Shown here: piece by piece, positions 34,133-44,945 of the stretch
Layout: each line of letters starts with the position of its first letter
Position numbering within the stretch: position 1 is the stretch's first letter
Assembly (NCBI GenBank): GCA_023362775.1
Contig: JALMGJ010000014.1
Coordinates: 4,427,501 to 4,491,500 of the forward strand
Source: Charina bottae
Taxonomy: Eukaryota > Chordata > Lepidosauria > Squamata > Charinaidae
Length of the DNA stretch: 64,000 nucleotides
Direction: 5' to 3'
Position numbers and translations under genes: made by a program
The notes under the pieces: model-generated
Seen by the model: only the letters and a program-made list of their open reading frames with translations
Told to the model about the DNA's origin: nothing
The model's database searches: none

Positions 34133-35814
34133 TCATGTATGTATGTATATAAATAGATAGATAAAAAAATCTTCCTAGGGATGAGAACCAAAATATATAT
34201 CCAGGGTTTTGTTCCTCTGATGGGATATTTGCTATCCAGTCCCTTATGTGTTTTGCTAAAATATCCTGCCTACTTTGGTGGAATTATCTTCCAGTGAGTT
34301 AAGTTTTGGATTCTCAGGCCAAGAGTTCGATTAGTCAAGTTTTCATTATTCAGCTAGGACTTTGCTTTATGATAGTATCATTTCATGCATATATTTACAT
34401 AGAAAATTATATTGCCACCAACTGGTTGGCTGCCCAGTGTATAACATGGTGGGAGTCTTCTTCAGCCATTCATGTTCTATTTGTGTGACTCCTCTGTGAT
34501 GATGTGGAAGGAGAAGAGGAAGGGAATGAGTCCTGGAACCCAGCTGGTGATGGTTTATTCAATAAACCATGGTTGAGGGAACGATGTCTTATTTGTAACT
34601 CAACTGGCAAGCCACAGGATGGAACTCAGTCTTGTTCAACCCCTTTGGAGCACAGTGGGGGCTTTTACGCTAATAATTCTAATGGTAACTCAGCTCCTAC
34701 AAATAGCAGGATTACAACATTATTCTTGGTACTTTTAATGTGTGCTTTGACCCCTTAAAGCCTGGATTGATTTTAACATCAATTGTCTAGCAGACATAGG
34801 AAGATACCGAGACTATTGTTTCAACTGATACTAATCCTAAGGTTTTTTTAAAGGAAGATTTATTTATTTACTTCCATGCCCTATCCTCAGGGTACGAATG
34901 AATTCTTACCAACTATCTCAACAATGATAGAAGAGTAGGAGATTTTGAGGACCCCTTCATTTGAAGGACAGCGTTGTTTCTTTCTCTGCTAATTTGTATC
35001 ACCAGATGTATTAGAACATGCTCATTTGAATATGTGCATGGTTTCCCCCCCAAAAAAGTTTACCAAAATCAATTAAAACTATGAGGGATAAATGGGCAAA
35101 CAGCCTAACCATCTGTATGATTTGTTCCTGTTTTTGCTTTTTTTAAAAAGCCACCCCTGTTTCTCAAAGGGTTTATTTCAAAGGCAGCATGTTGGGGTGG
35201 GGTGGGGTTGACATCCAAGGTGCTCAGAGCTAAGATGACCCACTTTGTAACTGACAAAGTGATGATTCTGGAAGGTTGGGGTAGATTATGTTTGATTTCT
35301 CATTTAAAAATTAATTACTTGATCACCAGTCCCTTCCATTTTGGATTTTGGAGTCAAGTGGTTAATCTAGATCAAAGGGGGAATTCAAATTTGGCTGCCC
35401 CTGAATCAGGCGGGCCATTTGAGAAAACGTGCAAAGGCTCCATTCCCCTGAACTGGATCAATGTTCCAAATGGAATGGATTCAGAAATCCCCATCATCAG
35501 AAATGATTCAGATTGGATCTGGTCCAATCTGCACCCTGGGTTTTCCCCACAACTCTTCTGTGGAATCTCTGGGATTCAATATTTTTAGCTACTTCCAAGC
35601 TATTTTGAATATTTCTTTTTTTAATTTTCCACTTTTGTTTTAAGTGTAGCGGGACTAGAGATCGTTGATCACAGTTGCTTTTATTTATTTATTTTGGGGA
35701 GGGGGGCCTTGGATGGGCCCATTTAGTTTAGTCGAAAGGGTGATCAGGAGTATTATACCTTAAGGTAGTTTTACTTAAAAAAAACATTTTAAAGGGTAAA
35801 GCAAAAATGCCAGT

Positions 35815-36026
35815 ACAGTGCATTGATAACGAGGTTGGATCTAGAACTGAGAAGATGTGGGTTCGAGTCCATCCTCCATCATGGAAGCTCACTGAGTGAC
35901 TCTTTAGCCCAACCTACCTCACAGGTTGTTGTGGTTGTGAAAAATTGAAAGTGGGAGTACTTTTTGTGTCACCTTAAACTCCTGGAGGAAAGGTGGGATA
36001 GAAATCTGACAAATAAAAAAATACGA
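35815..36026 (+). repeat. tRNA-derived SINE
   Basis: The B box is GGGTTCGAGTCC. The body reads AACCTACCTCACAGGTTGTTG and the tail TAAACTCCTGGAGGAAAGG, GTGGGATAGAAATCTGAC, then A-rich. This is the family also present at 44495. The A box is degraded. Confidence 0.65.
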
Positions 36027-36292
36027 AACACCGGCAGCAAGAATGTGTTTAACTCCAGTCTCTAAATGAGACTTCTTCTCTCATTTATTGAGAATAGAAA
36101 GGGAAATGTAATTATATTATTACCCCATGCCCGAAGTTTAAATGGCTTATCAATATTTGTCAAGCCAAGTATAATCCACTGATTATGTACCATGGCCCTG
36201 AAAATCTTCATGTTTGTTTCCTCTCCTTGACTTGGAGTGCAAAATGCGAGACAGAGTGCTAAGCACGTCTCAAACTTCCAATAGAAGAGAAT

Positions 36293-36410
36293 ATCTGTAG
36301 CTGAACTGTGGAGTCCTTGGTGCTCTCTGAGCTTGGTTGTTTTTTTGCAGACGTTTCATTACCCAACTAGGTAACATGATCAGTGCGAGGGAGTTGAGTT
36401 AGGTAAGTTA
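36293..36410 (-). mobile_element. Penelope-like relic with hammerhead remnant
   Basis: The - strand reads CACTGATCATGTTACCTAGT then TGGGTAATGAAACGTCTGC. This is the arrangement of a Penelope-type hammerhead ribozyme, CUGANGA, stem II, GAAAC, GUC. The upstream GGTGCTCTCTGAGCTTGGTT belongs to the same widespread repeat. It is only about 120 bp and has no coding part. Confidence 0.5.
36350..36383 (-). ncRNA. Degenerate hammerhead ribozyme core
   Basis: CTGATCA occupies the place of CUGANGA and has C where the catalytic core needs G (second conserved G). Stem II is TTACC/GGTAA, then GAAAC and the canonical GTC cleavage triplet. The core substitution predicts loss of activity. Confidence 0.4.
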
Positions 36411-37932
36411 CAAACTGTGCAGGCTTAGAAAAAGGCACCCCCCCCCAAGAGTTCTTGAAATGATGATGGGAATGCTTTCCATAGTTGGGCTGATACACTG
36501 TGGAAAGCCATGATGTGGTTTATTGGTCTAGGAATGGTGTGTTGTGTAATCCTGGCCAATATGGTTTATAAACCATGGTTTATTCCTTAGTATTATGTAG
36601 TAACTCGGTCTTTATGGCATACTGTAGTCAGCTGAATATGGTTAAAATGAATCATAGCTTAGCATGGTGTGTTTAGAGCACTACTAGACATTGACAATTA
36701 CTGTTTCCTAATGCAGGTATGGCAAGATGATCAAAGTGGGTCTAATGTTTTGAGATTAGTAGTTATGATGGCATATCTCTGTATTTTACCGCAGACGTAC
36801 GCAGGGTTTGTTTCTAGAGAATTAAAACCAGGAAGGGTTATTTTTTTAAACAAATTGCTAATTTAAAATACAAACGCAATCCATAAATGGAAAAATATAG
36901 GACAAATGAAGGAGCTTTCAAACATTTTAAATTTTGTATGTTTGCATGGAGTCCTGCACATTTGAGCAGGGAGTGTGGTGGGGTATAGTCAAAGCAACTT
37001 TGGCCATGCTGACTGAGGGATTGTGGGAACTGAACTCCATCACATCTGGAGGGCACCAGGATGGGAAAAGCTGTTCTAAAGTATGCACATGGATCCTATA
37101 AGACAATGTCATGGCATGTTGCAGGAAAAGGTGCGTGAAGTCAAGTCAGTTATGCCTTGTCTCTGCTCTCTTCAATCTTATCAACGGTTGCTTCTCAGCA
37201 TTTGCTGAAAAATCCTGGGATTTTTCAGAATATTCAGAGTCAGGGTGAAGAACAGTTGAGTCAAGTCTGCTGAGGTTCCTTGTCATCCTGTCCCCCAAGA
37301 ACATGTTAGTTTTGTACTTGTGCACTGAAAGGGGGGATCAATGGTAGAAGGCAACTTTCAGGGAATCTTGTCTGACGTTACTGAGGAGCCTCTGTACTTC
37401 CAACAAATCTCAAAATCACTAAATTAGGATGATGCTGAATGTTGCATGTCCACTTTCTTGGATGTCTGATATTTTTGCTTGGATGTGCATGTGGTCACAG
37501 TATATGGAAAGCTCTGAGATTGTTACTGATGAAATAGCTTTGCAGAATGCTAACTCCCAAAGTGAAGATTTTTGCCTAGCTGTTAGTAGTGTTGCTGTTT
37601 TAATGATTTGGCCAGCCTTTTCTATGGTCTCTTTTACTCCCATTTAACATTTTTACTGCCATTCTCAAAACTGCAAAGGCTGTAATCATCTGACGCATTT
37701 GCATTCATTTCATATTTGCATTTAACGGCTACAGCTTCCCTTAAAGCACATGAGGAATTTTGGTTTTTAAGATTCTAAGTGTTTCATGTTAATAGAGTTC
37801 CAAGATTTTGGGGTTAAACTGCTGATTAACGAATGTCACAGAAAGTTGACAGCTGCTTTCGCTACTTCGGAGTGCATTGGCCCCATTGAGTTGCACTGAA
37901 AGGAAAGGGAATTTTGCTGTTGCGCTATATCG

Positions 37933-37987
37933 CCCCTAGAGTCGGATACGACTGCACAAATGTGCAAGGGGAACCTTTACCTTTACT
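37933..37987 (+). mobile_element. Extremely 5'-truncated Sauria-type SINE
   Basis: Only the last 55 bases of the SINE are present: CCCCTAGAGTCGGATACGAC, the GCACAAATGTGC hairpin and CCTTTACCTTTAC. It is flanked by TATATCG direct repeats (37926-37932 and 37988-37994), so it is a real insertion and not a deletion remnant. Confidence 0.72.
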
Positions 37988-39421
37988 TATATCGGAACAG
38001 GATTGCATTTGGCTTCAGTGTCCCTTGAATTAAATGAAGAAACACAAGGGAAGAAAGCGGAGTATTTGAGGTTGGTTGTTTTTCGTTTTTGCTTTGGTGC
38101 CATTTTAGTGCTGTGTTAATAAACATTTCATATGGACCAGCAAGAGCAATACGGGTTTTTCCTACACAAATAATACCCACCTCCAAGGGAACTGCTGTGA
38201 CTCACTTGTCAGCTGTATGTGTGCACTCTCAGAAGTGCGAAACAGCTAAACCAGTTGCATCTTTTTGCCTGTATGCTAAAGGTCTTGAGGTTTGCGTCAC
38301 TTGAATGCTTTGAGTGCAGTTATTGGTGCTGCTTGTCCATCTTGGATCAAAGCTTGCAATTCCAAATCAAGCTAATATAAATTGTTTTATTTGCTAGGCT
38401 CCAGCCCAGAACTTGGCAGTTCTGGTTTTTGTATGTATGTATGTGTGTGTGTTTCAAAGAGTTTTTAAAAAAAGGAATGCATATAAGAACTATATAGCTA
38501 TATACAAAGAAAAATAAAAGAGAAGATGTTAGATGTATTTGCAGAAAATACTTGTATTTATGTGCATGGGAACAGGACATGGGATCCACCTCCTTTTGAA
38601 AGATGTGCACAGTCCTCTTAGAGGTGGGAATTGGACCCTCTGTGTTAGTCTGTACTGGAAGTTCATTGTGATTTACTGCCAACATCTGCAGAGGATTATT
38701 TGGAGCAATGGGCTGCTTCAGAGTAGTTTTAAACCCATTGATCTGTGAACATCGGACAGGCAAAATGGATTTGTCAGTGAGCTGAAGTTGATAAGATACT
38801 GCAGTATCTGCACAGATCCAGTTTTCCTGTTTCCAGGTTTCTGGAAGACTCCAAGTAGCTTTCACATCTGGGTGCATGAAGATAATGAGGAGTAGGGAAA
38901 TGAGGGTGTTCATCTTATGGAATTCATAGCTTTATTATGCCACAGATCGTGACAACTTCCAGGAATCATTTCATTGGCTCTTTTTAGACTTTTTGGGGGA
39001 GAAGATTCTCCTTGATAATTTTACTTCTCATTTTACTTGAGAGCAGCTCTGCTTCAAATGTTACATACAGCTAAAGCTTGTCTCCAGGACAGCTAGCTCT
39101 TTCCTTGTGGTTATTAAACATGTACACTAGACCTTGGGATTCCTAATCTAACAGTAGGGATTTATTGACCCAAACTGTATCTGCTGACATTGTGCCTTTT
39201 GACATTTTGCAGATGGTAAGAGATTGTCACTGATGGCATGGTTCACTGGCCTTTCGTGAAATGGGAGATGGAGAATCTGACTTGAGTGTCCATAATACTA
39301 TCTTAAAGACTTCATAGTTTTCTTAGCAGATGACCAAGACCTCTATTTATCAATTAAGGTGTTCCCCTGTAATCATCTGTAGCTTGAATCATGTCAACTG
39401 GATTTCTATTTTCTCAGTGGA

Positions 39422-39455
39422 AACGTTTCGCTCCTTATCCAAGGAGCTTCTTCAG
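39422..39455 (-). ncRNA. Hammerhead ribozyme core in Penelope arm (left)
   Basis: On the - strand: CTGAAGA (= CUGANGA), then a perfect 7-bp stem II (GCTCCTT-GGAT-AAGGAGC), then GAAAC and GTT. All invariant core bases are present. Stem III is minimal (AC/GT), as described for Penelope-type hammerheads that are thought to work as dimers. The predicted cleavage triplet is GUU rather than the commoner GUC. Confidence 0.6.
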
Positions 39456-39759
39456 TCTGAGCAAAGTTGGTAAGGGAATCCTAAATATGTTTCTAGGTAG
39501 CTGTGTGACCTTACACCTGGGGTCATAGTTATATTGAGATGTATTTTAAGTCCTTTTATTATCTAAAGGAGGATCGTTAAGATCACCATGCTGCTGTTGA
39601 GCTTGTGAAATGGTCTTAATCTTCCTAGGCACAGAAGACAGAGCCGGGAGAAAGATGGGAGAAAGATTGTGCCTGAGGCCCCCACCTCTGTTCAAGGAAG
39701 GATTTTCCAAGTTGGCATAAATGGATTCCTTGACCCTTCTCTCAAACCACCTGCTCAGA

Positions 39760-39793
39760 CTGAAGAAGCTCCTTGGATAAGGAGCGAAACGTT
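39760..39793 (+). ncRNA. Hammerhead ribozyme core in Penelope arm (right)
   Basis: The mirror copy of the 39422 motif is on the + strand: CTGAAGA at 39760-39766, stem II 39768-39774 with 39779-39785, GAAA at 39786-39789 and the triplet GTT at 39791-39793. It is identical to the left arm because the arms form a perfect inverted repeat. Confidence 0.6.
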
Positions 39794-40629
39794 TCCACTG
39801 AGAAAATAGAAATCCAGTTGACATGATTCAAGCTACAGACAATTCCACCTGGATGACTGAGAACCTTCATCGACATATCCCCTGTAATCAGTTGGGCAAT
39901 AAACTGTTACCAGATCCTTCCTTTCTTAAGCAAACAAGACCAACTATCCTTTTGGTCCTGAGGAAAAGTGGTTTTCTCATCCCTTAATCCACCAATGCCT
40001 GTTGTTTCGATTACAATTGTGGGTTCATGCAGTTGCATGAGGAGGAACATCCTTGAATGCTGGCCATGAACTTTGTTACTGATGAGAAGACCAACCTTTA
40101 CTGTGCTTGCCAGTACTACTTTGAGAATTGTTTTGAAAATCTTATCTTTAGAGGTTGGATGCTCCCTAGTGGATCTTTGAAATTAGTAGTTTTCAAGTAC
40201 CGTAGGTCCAAGTTAGTACATTCTTTGAAATTGGCTCAATTAAAAAGACCATCTGCGAAATGCAGTTCCTGCAGAAGAAAAGAATATGGTTGGGGATGCA
40301 GGAATATGCACCAAAGGTGATAAATTAAGACAGGAATCAAATCACAGCTGGCCGCTTTAATTGGATTGCACTGATCCTAAGACTAGTTGAGTGGAGATCT
40401 TTTGATACGAGAAGGATTGCTTTAAAAATGAGGTGTTTTGGAAACTTTTCTGCTAATAGCAGTGCTTCTTGGAGAAAACTTATCAAGTGGTTTAATTAGA
40501 GGTCAGGAAAAATCCAGAAATAGAGGAGGTTCAGAACATTAGCTGCTACCTCCAGTATGACATCAGTCGTATCATCCTTAAATCCATCATCTCCATAAAA
40601 ACTCGAGCTTTTCAATATGTCGATGAAGG

Positions 40630-40990
40630 TTCTCAGTCATCCAGGTGGAACAGTCTGTGGCTTGAATCATGTCAACTGGATTTCTATTTTCTCAGTAGAA
40701 ACGTTTCACTCCTTATCCAAGGAGCTTCTTCAGTCTGAGCAAAGTTAGTAAGGGAATCCTTAAATATGTTTCTAGGGTGGCTGTGTGACCTTGCACCTGG
40801 GGCTAGGTCATGGTTATTTTGAGATGTTTATTTCTAAGTCCCTTTATCATCCAAAGGAGGATCGTTAAGATTACCCTGCTGCTGTTGAGCTTGCAAAATG
40901 GTCTTAATCTTCCTAGGCACAGAAGACAAAGCAGGAAGGAAGATAGGGGAAAGGTTGTGCCTGAGGCTTTTCAAGAACTTTCAATTTCTT
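40630..40990 (-). mobile_element. Second Penelope-like fragment
   Basis: It is collinear with 39377-39680 (same arm, same spacer wording TAAGGGAATCC...GTCTTAATCTTCCTAGGCAC) and encodes the same LRHNLSPIFLPALSSVPRKI stretch on the - strand. The second inverted arm is missing. It begins with ATGAAGGTTCTCAGTCATCC, the outer Penelope phrase. Confidence 0.65.
40700..40733 (-). ncRNA. Hammerhead ribozyme core, second Penelope copy
   Basis: The - strand reads CTGAAGA, stem II GCTCCTT-GGAT-AAGGAGT (one G-U pair) and GAAAC-GTT. The core bases are intact. One arm base differs from the first copy in a way that still allows pairing next to the core. Confidence 0.55.
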
Positions 40991-42720
40991 AATTATTTTC
41001 ACCTGACATTCAGCCACCTGAATCTAACACAGGTGGGCATCTAGGTTATTTCCAGATGTATGCAGGGGAGATGCTTTTCATAACACAAATCCTGAGGGCT
41101 CTGGCAGTTCTGGACATGCATGATGTAGAAGAGCTGTGGGCAGTGAGGTGAAACAGGAGCAAAAATAAAGGGAGGTGGAAAGCAATTTTGAGCAAAGGGG
41201 ATAGGGAATCAGGCATTGTGAGCATGGAGCATTTAAGAAAGAGCTGGTCAATTGGAGGGCAGGGCTTCTGGAAACAGTCCCAAATGGGAAGCATCACTTT
41301 AAAATAGCTTTAAAATGCCACATGTTGGAAACTTCTGGGCACACGTTATGTGAGTAATGTGGAGTAACATTTCACTTGGCCAAATATTTTGACTTAAATC
41401 AGTGTTGGGTGGTAATAGAGCAAGTGTGAACTCCATATTAACAAAGCTATTTCCAACTCCATATCAATAGAAATTAAAAAGGGGGACTCCGGTCTTCTTC
41501 CTATAGGAAGTTACGTCATTCTCTTGTTCCATTTTGCCCAGCAGTTTCTACTTGCTTTTCAGGAATGATTCTCCCCCAGCCTTATGGGAAATGAAGTTGG
41601 AATCTTCTCCATGTAGAGCAGGTGCTTGATTAAAGTCTGTAGCTCTTTCTTCACCAGCCTACCAATCTAACAGATTGGCATGGCTGAACATAAGGGTATC
41701 TTGGTTGTGGGAGCCTTCCATTCCACTTTAATGGATATTTCCTCTCCCCAGGCTATGCCAGGGAGTGGAATTCCGAGAGGAAGAGGACTTTTACTAGAAC
41801 TACAGTTCCCAGGATTCTTTGGGGCAAGTCCTGATTGTTTGAGAGACATAAGGCTGATATAGAAGTTCAACAATGACTGTAGACTTTCACTAGGTCAAAG
41901 GAAGTCTTTTGGAGTCCTTTGGTCCTTATAAAAATAGATATACTTGGGTGACAGAAATAACACCTTAGAGGAATTGTCATCAGAGGAGTCCCATTTTCTG
42001 TTCAAACTTTGGAATACATGCTCTTTAGGTATTCCAGAACTGTGTTGTATATAAAAGTATATAAAGATAAATTTGATTTCTATTTTAAATGTGGGGTGGG
42101 GGGTTGGGAATAGAGGATGAAAAAGACTATTTAAAAAGATAGCAAGTAAATAGATGTTTAAAAGTTCAGCAAAGTTATTAACGATGAAAAAAAAATAACA
42201 AGAGCAAACTAAGCATTTTTTTTAATTAAAAAAAATGTGTTGGCACTTAACACTTCCACTTCCTGACTAATTTTACTATTTTATTTTATTTTAGTATCCG
42301 GGCTTGACTAATTCCAGAAGTTACATCATTTTACATTTTAGGATGAGTTTTGAATATTGAGGACAAGGTGTCTTTGGTAGACATTCAAATAGATCAATAC
42401 TGCAAAGTATATCCTTAGGAGTCCCTTATAAAGGACACACAGAATGCGCTGTGTGAACTTTTTGAAGGGAGTGTTGGTACGTAGGCATTTAAAATAGTTG
42501 CACACATTTCTTGCTGTTAGAGTTCAAAGGTAAACTAGGAAGTGCGTAAGGAATGTCTGGTAAAATCTCGGCCTTCAAGGTTTCCAGTGATCAGAGGGCC
42601 GGGCGCCAATATCTTGTGCACATCTGTGCCCCTTCAAAGAAGGGTATCATACAAAGCCATGTGCTTTAATTGGCATGATTAAGATGGATTGTGCAATTCC
42701 TCTGAAATGCTGAATGATGC

Positions 42721-43125
42721 TTGCAGACCATGAGAAGAGCTGTACAGCAGGCACCAGCCCCTTCTGTACGCAAGGACTGCATGGATCCAAGCTTGGTGCT
42801 GCATTCCTGCGTCCTCACTATGCTGGGGTGTTTCTATTGGCCTTTTGAAAATCTGAGCCGATCAACTCTTAAAGTTCACCAACTAAACAGCTGCACCAGG
42901 GGAAATGCTGCAAAAATAACCTGTAAGGCAGATGATGGCATGTTGGTGGAGGCACCTCACCTGCCTCCCAACAACTCCCCCCTTTCCTTCCAGATGTTCT
43001 TGTTACTGGTGCTCGCCTTGGCTCTGTCAGCACTGCCACTCTTCTGCACAGTGGCTGCTTGCTTGTTGCATCAAGAGGGAGAGGGGAGAATGTGTCAAGG
43101 TGACAAAGAGGATGGGGAGGCATAG
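42721..43125 (+). other. Unassigned ORF with a possible membrane segment
   Basis: A 134-codon open frame contains a hydrophobic run (MFLLLVLALALSALPLFCTV) directly after a good acceptor-like CTTTCCTTCCAG at 42982-42993. I do not recognise the product. There is no partner exon, no clear donor and no homologue I can name. It could be a terminal exon of an unknown small membrane protein, but chance is more likely. Confidence 0.15.
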
Positions 43126-43263
43126 CCTGGAAGACAGAGTTCTACTTTCTACTGTTGGGGCCAGCTGTTTCGAAAGAATGCTTGAGTTTGTGGGATAAAA
43201 TGGTGGCATTTGGCAGGTGGGTGTAAATAGCCACAGTCCTGTCAATGGTGCAATTTATGAAAT

Positions 43264-43291
43264 GCATTTTATATTATTATTATAATTATTA

Positions 43292-43326
<35 letters not shown>

Positions 43327-43327
43327 T
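43264..43327. repeat. (ATT)n microsatellite
   Basis: An imperfect ATT/ATA run that becomes regular ATT near its centre. Confidence 0.9.
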
Positions 43328-44494
43328 ATCATGGGTAGTTTAGAGAAATGCTAGTGGGGAGGGGAGGGAAGTGGGAAAGCTGTTTCTAAGGGGTGGTAGG
43401 AATAACAACTTAGGTGATGCAAACCATCACCTGTCTTCTGTAACTTGGATGAGTGTGTGCAGTTTTCTTTCAGTATTATAATCCAGGACTACATTGTGTT
43501 CCTAATTGCGTGAGGTGCTGGAATGAAGGTTCCACTGCATGGACAGAAGGAATCTTCACTTCTTACCTGGTAGCTCTAGGACAGTTTTTCCCCAACTCAG
43601 AGAAAGATGATGTTCAGCTGAATCTTCTTCCAAACTTCCCAAAAGGCATTGATGCAGGAAGTATAAGTGATAGTCCTCCTGGCAAAGAGTGAAATTCTCT
43701 TGCACAACTGCAGTAGGAATGGGAATAAAACAAGTGACATGTTTTAGAATTAGCTTATCTCCACCCTTTTCAAGGTCTAAAGACTCTGGTGTTCTTTCCA
43801 AATCCTGTTGCCTTTCATTCTTGAAGGGTGCTTCCAAGTGAGACTTGAACCATGCAGTGCCCTGCCTCACTCAGAAAATATTGTGGGGCTTCTAGATGAT
43901 GCTGTTTTAACACTTCCTTCTTCCATCTTGTTCTCTTATTTCAGGGGGATGGGGAGAGTCCACAACCTGTTTTAATTGGTACTATCCAAAAGCACCTTCC
44001 TGGACTGGGAAGAACTTGTTATTCCTGGCAATGCCTTGAATTCTATGAGTCTCTATGTAGTTAGCGGCATATAAAATGAATAAATACTGCATCAATGCAG
44101 TTAAATAGTTTGAGATTAGAGGGTGCACTCAAAATAGTATTAGAAAGTTCAGCATGGGTTACACTAGAGTACCAACTTCAAGGATAAAGGTGTAGTTACT
44201 GGGATTGAAAGCAAGAGTAGCAAAAACTTACTAGAGCTTGTGACTTCTTACCTTTTGGTGGAAGCCCATGAACTTCCGTTCTTGATTTGCTGTTTGCTTT
44301 TGTGGGGGAGGGACTGGCGGGGGTTGCACCCATTCAGTAAGCAGTTTGTATAGAAGTTTAGATAAGTGAAGGTAGCATAGTTTCCTACACTGCTGAATGG
44401 CTAGTCTTAGGATATTGTCTCTGTATACTTGAAAACATCACTTGTAGTGAATATAGGGGAGGGCCTTGAAAGACAGAGGGAAGACCAGTTTGAC

Positions 44495-44945
44495 AGCCAG
44501 TTTGGTCTAGTGGTTAAGGCAACGGGCTAGAAACCCGAAGACTGAGAGTTCTAGTCCCGCCTGAGGCATGAAAACCGGCTGGGTGACCTTGGGCCAGTCC
44601 CTCTCTCTCAGCCCTAGGAAGGAGCCAATGGCAAACCAGGAGACTGAGAGTTCTAGTCCCGCCTTAGGCATGAAAGCCGGCTGGGTGACCTTGGGCCAGT
44701 CCCTGTCTCTCAGCCCTAGGAAGGAGCCAATGGCAAACCAGGAGACTGAGAGTTCTAGTCCTGCCTTAGGCATGAAAGCCGGCTGGGTGACCTTGGGGCA
44801 GTCACACACTCTCAGCCCAACTCACCTCACAGGGTTGTTGTTGTGGGGAAAATAGGAGGAGGGAATATTTGGTATGTTCGCCACCTTGAGTTATTTATAA
44901 AACAAATAATAATAAAGGCGGGATAGAAAATAAGTAAAATAAAAA
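44495..44945 (+). mobile_element. tRNA-derived SINE with internal 102-bp triplication
   Basis: The head has a clear A box (TTTGGTCTAGTGGTTAAGGC) and a B-box-like GAGAGTTCTAGTCCCGCC. The body and tail (CTCACCTCACAGGGTTGTTG and AAAGGCGGGATAGAAAATAA) are those of the squamate SINE also at 35815. A unit beginning ACTGAGAGTTCTAGTCC is repeated three times, at 44541, 44643 and 44745, an exact 102-base period. The repeat is a multiple of three, which produces spurious repetitive ORFs on both strands. Confidence 0.8.

Larger units (their letters stand above)
39377..39838 (-). mobile_element. Penelope-like element terminal fragment
   Basis: An 87-bp perfect inverted repeat (39377-39463 and 39752-39838) encloses 288 bp. 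On the - strand the enclosed part encodes KESIYANLENPSLNRGGG followed by LRHNLSP. This resembles the C-terminus of Penelope-type ORFs after the GIY-YIG endonuclease. Each arm carries a hammerhead core. The flanking phrase with CTCAGTCATCCAGGT (seen next to the second copy) is also typical of vertebrate Penelope elements. The reverse transcriptase is absent. Confidence 0.7.

Noticed and set aside
44507..44855. Repetitive ORFs on both strands with 34-residue repeats
   Set aside because: They are explained by the 102-bp triplication in a SINE; 102 is divisible by three, so any open frame repeats.
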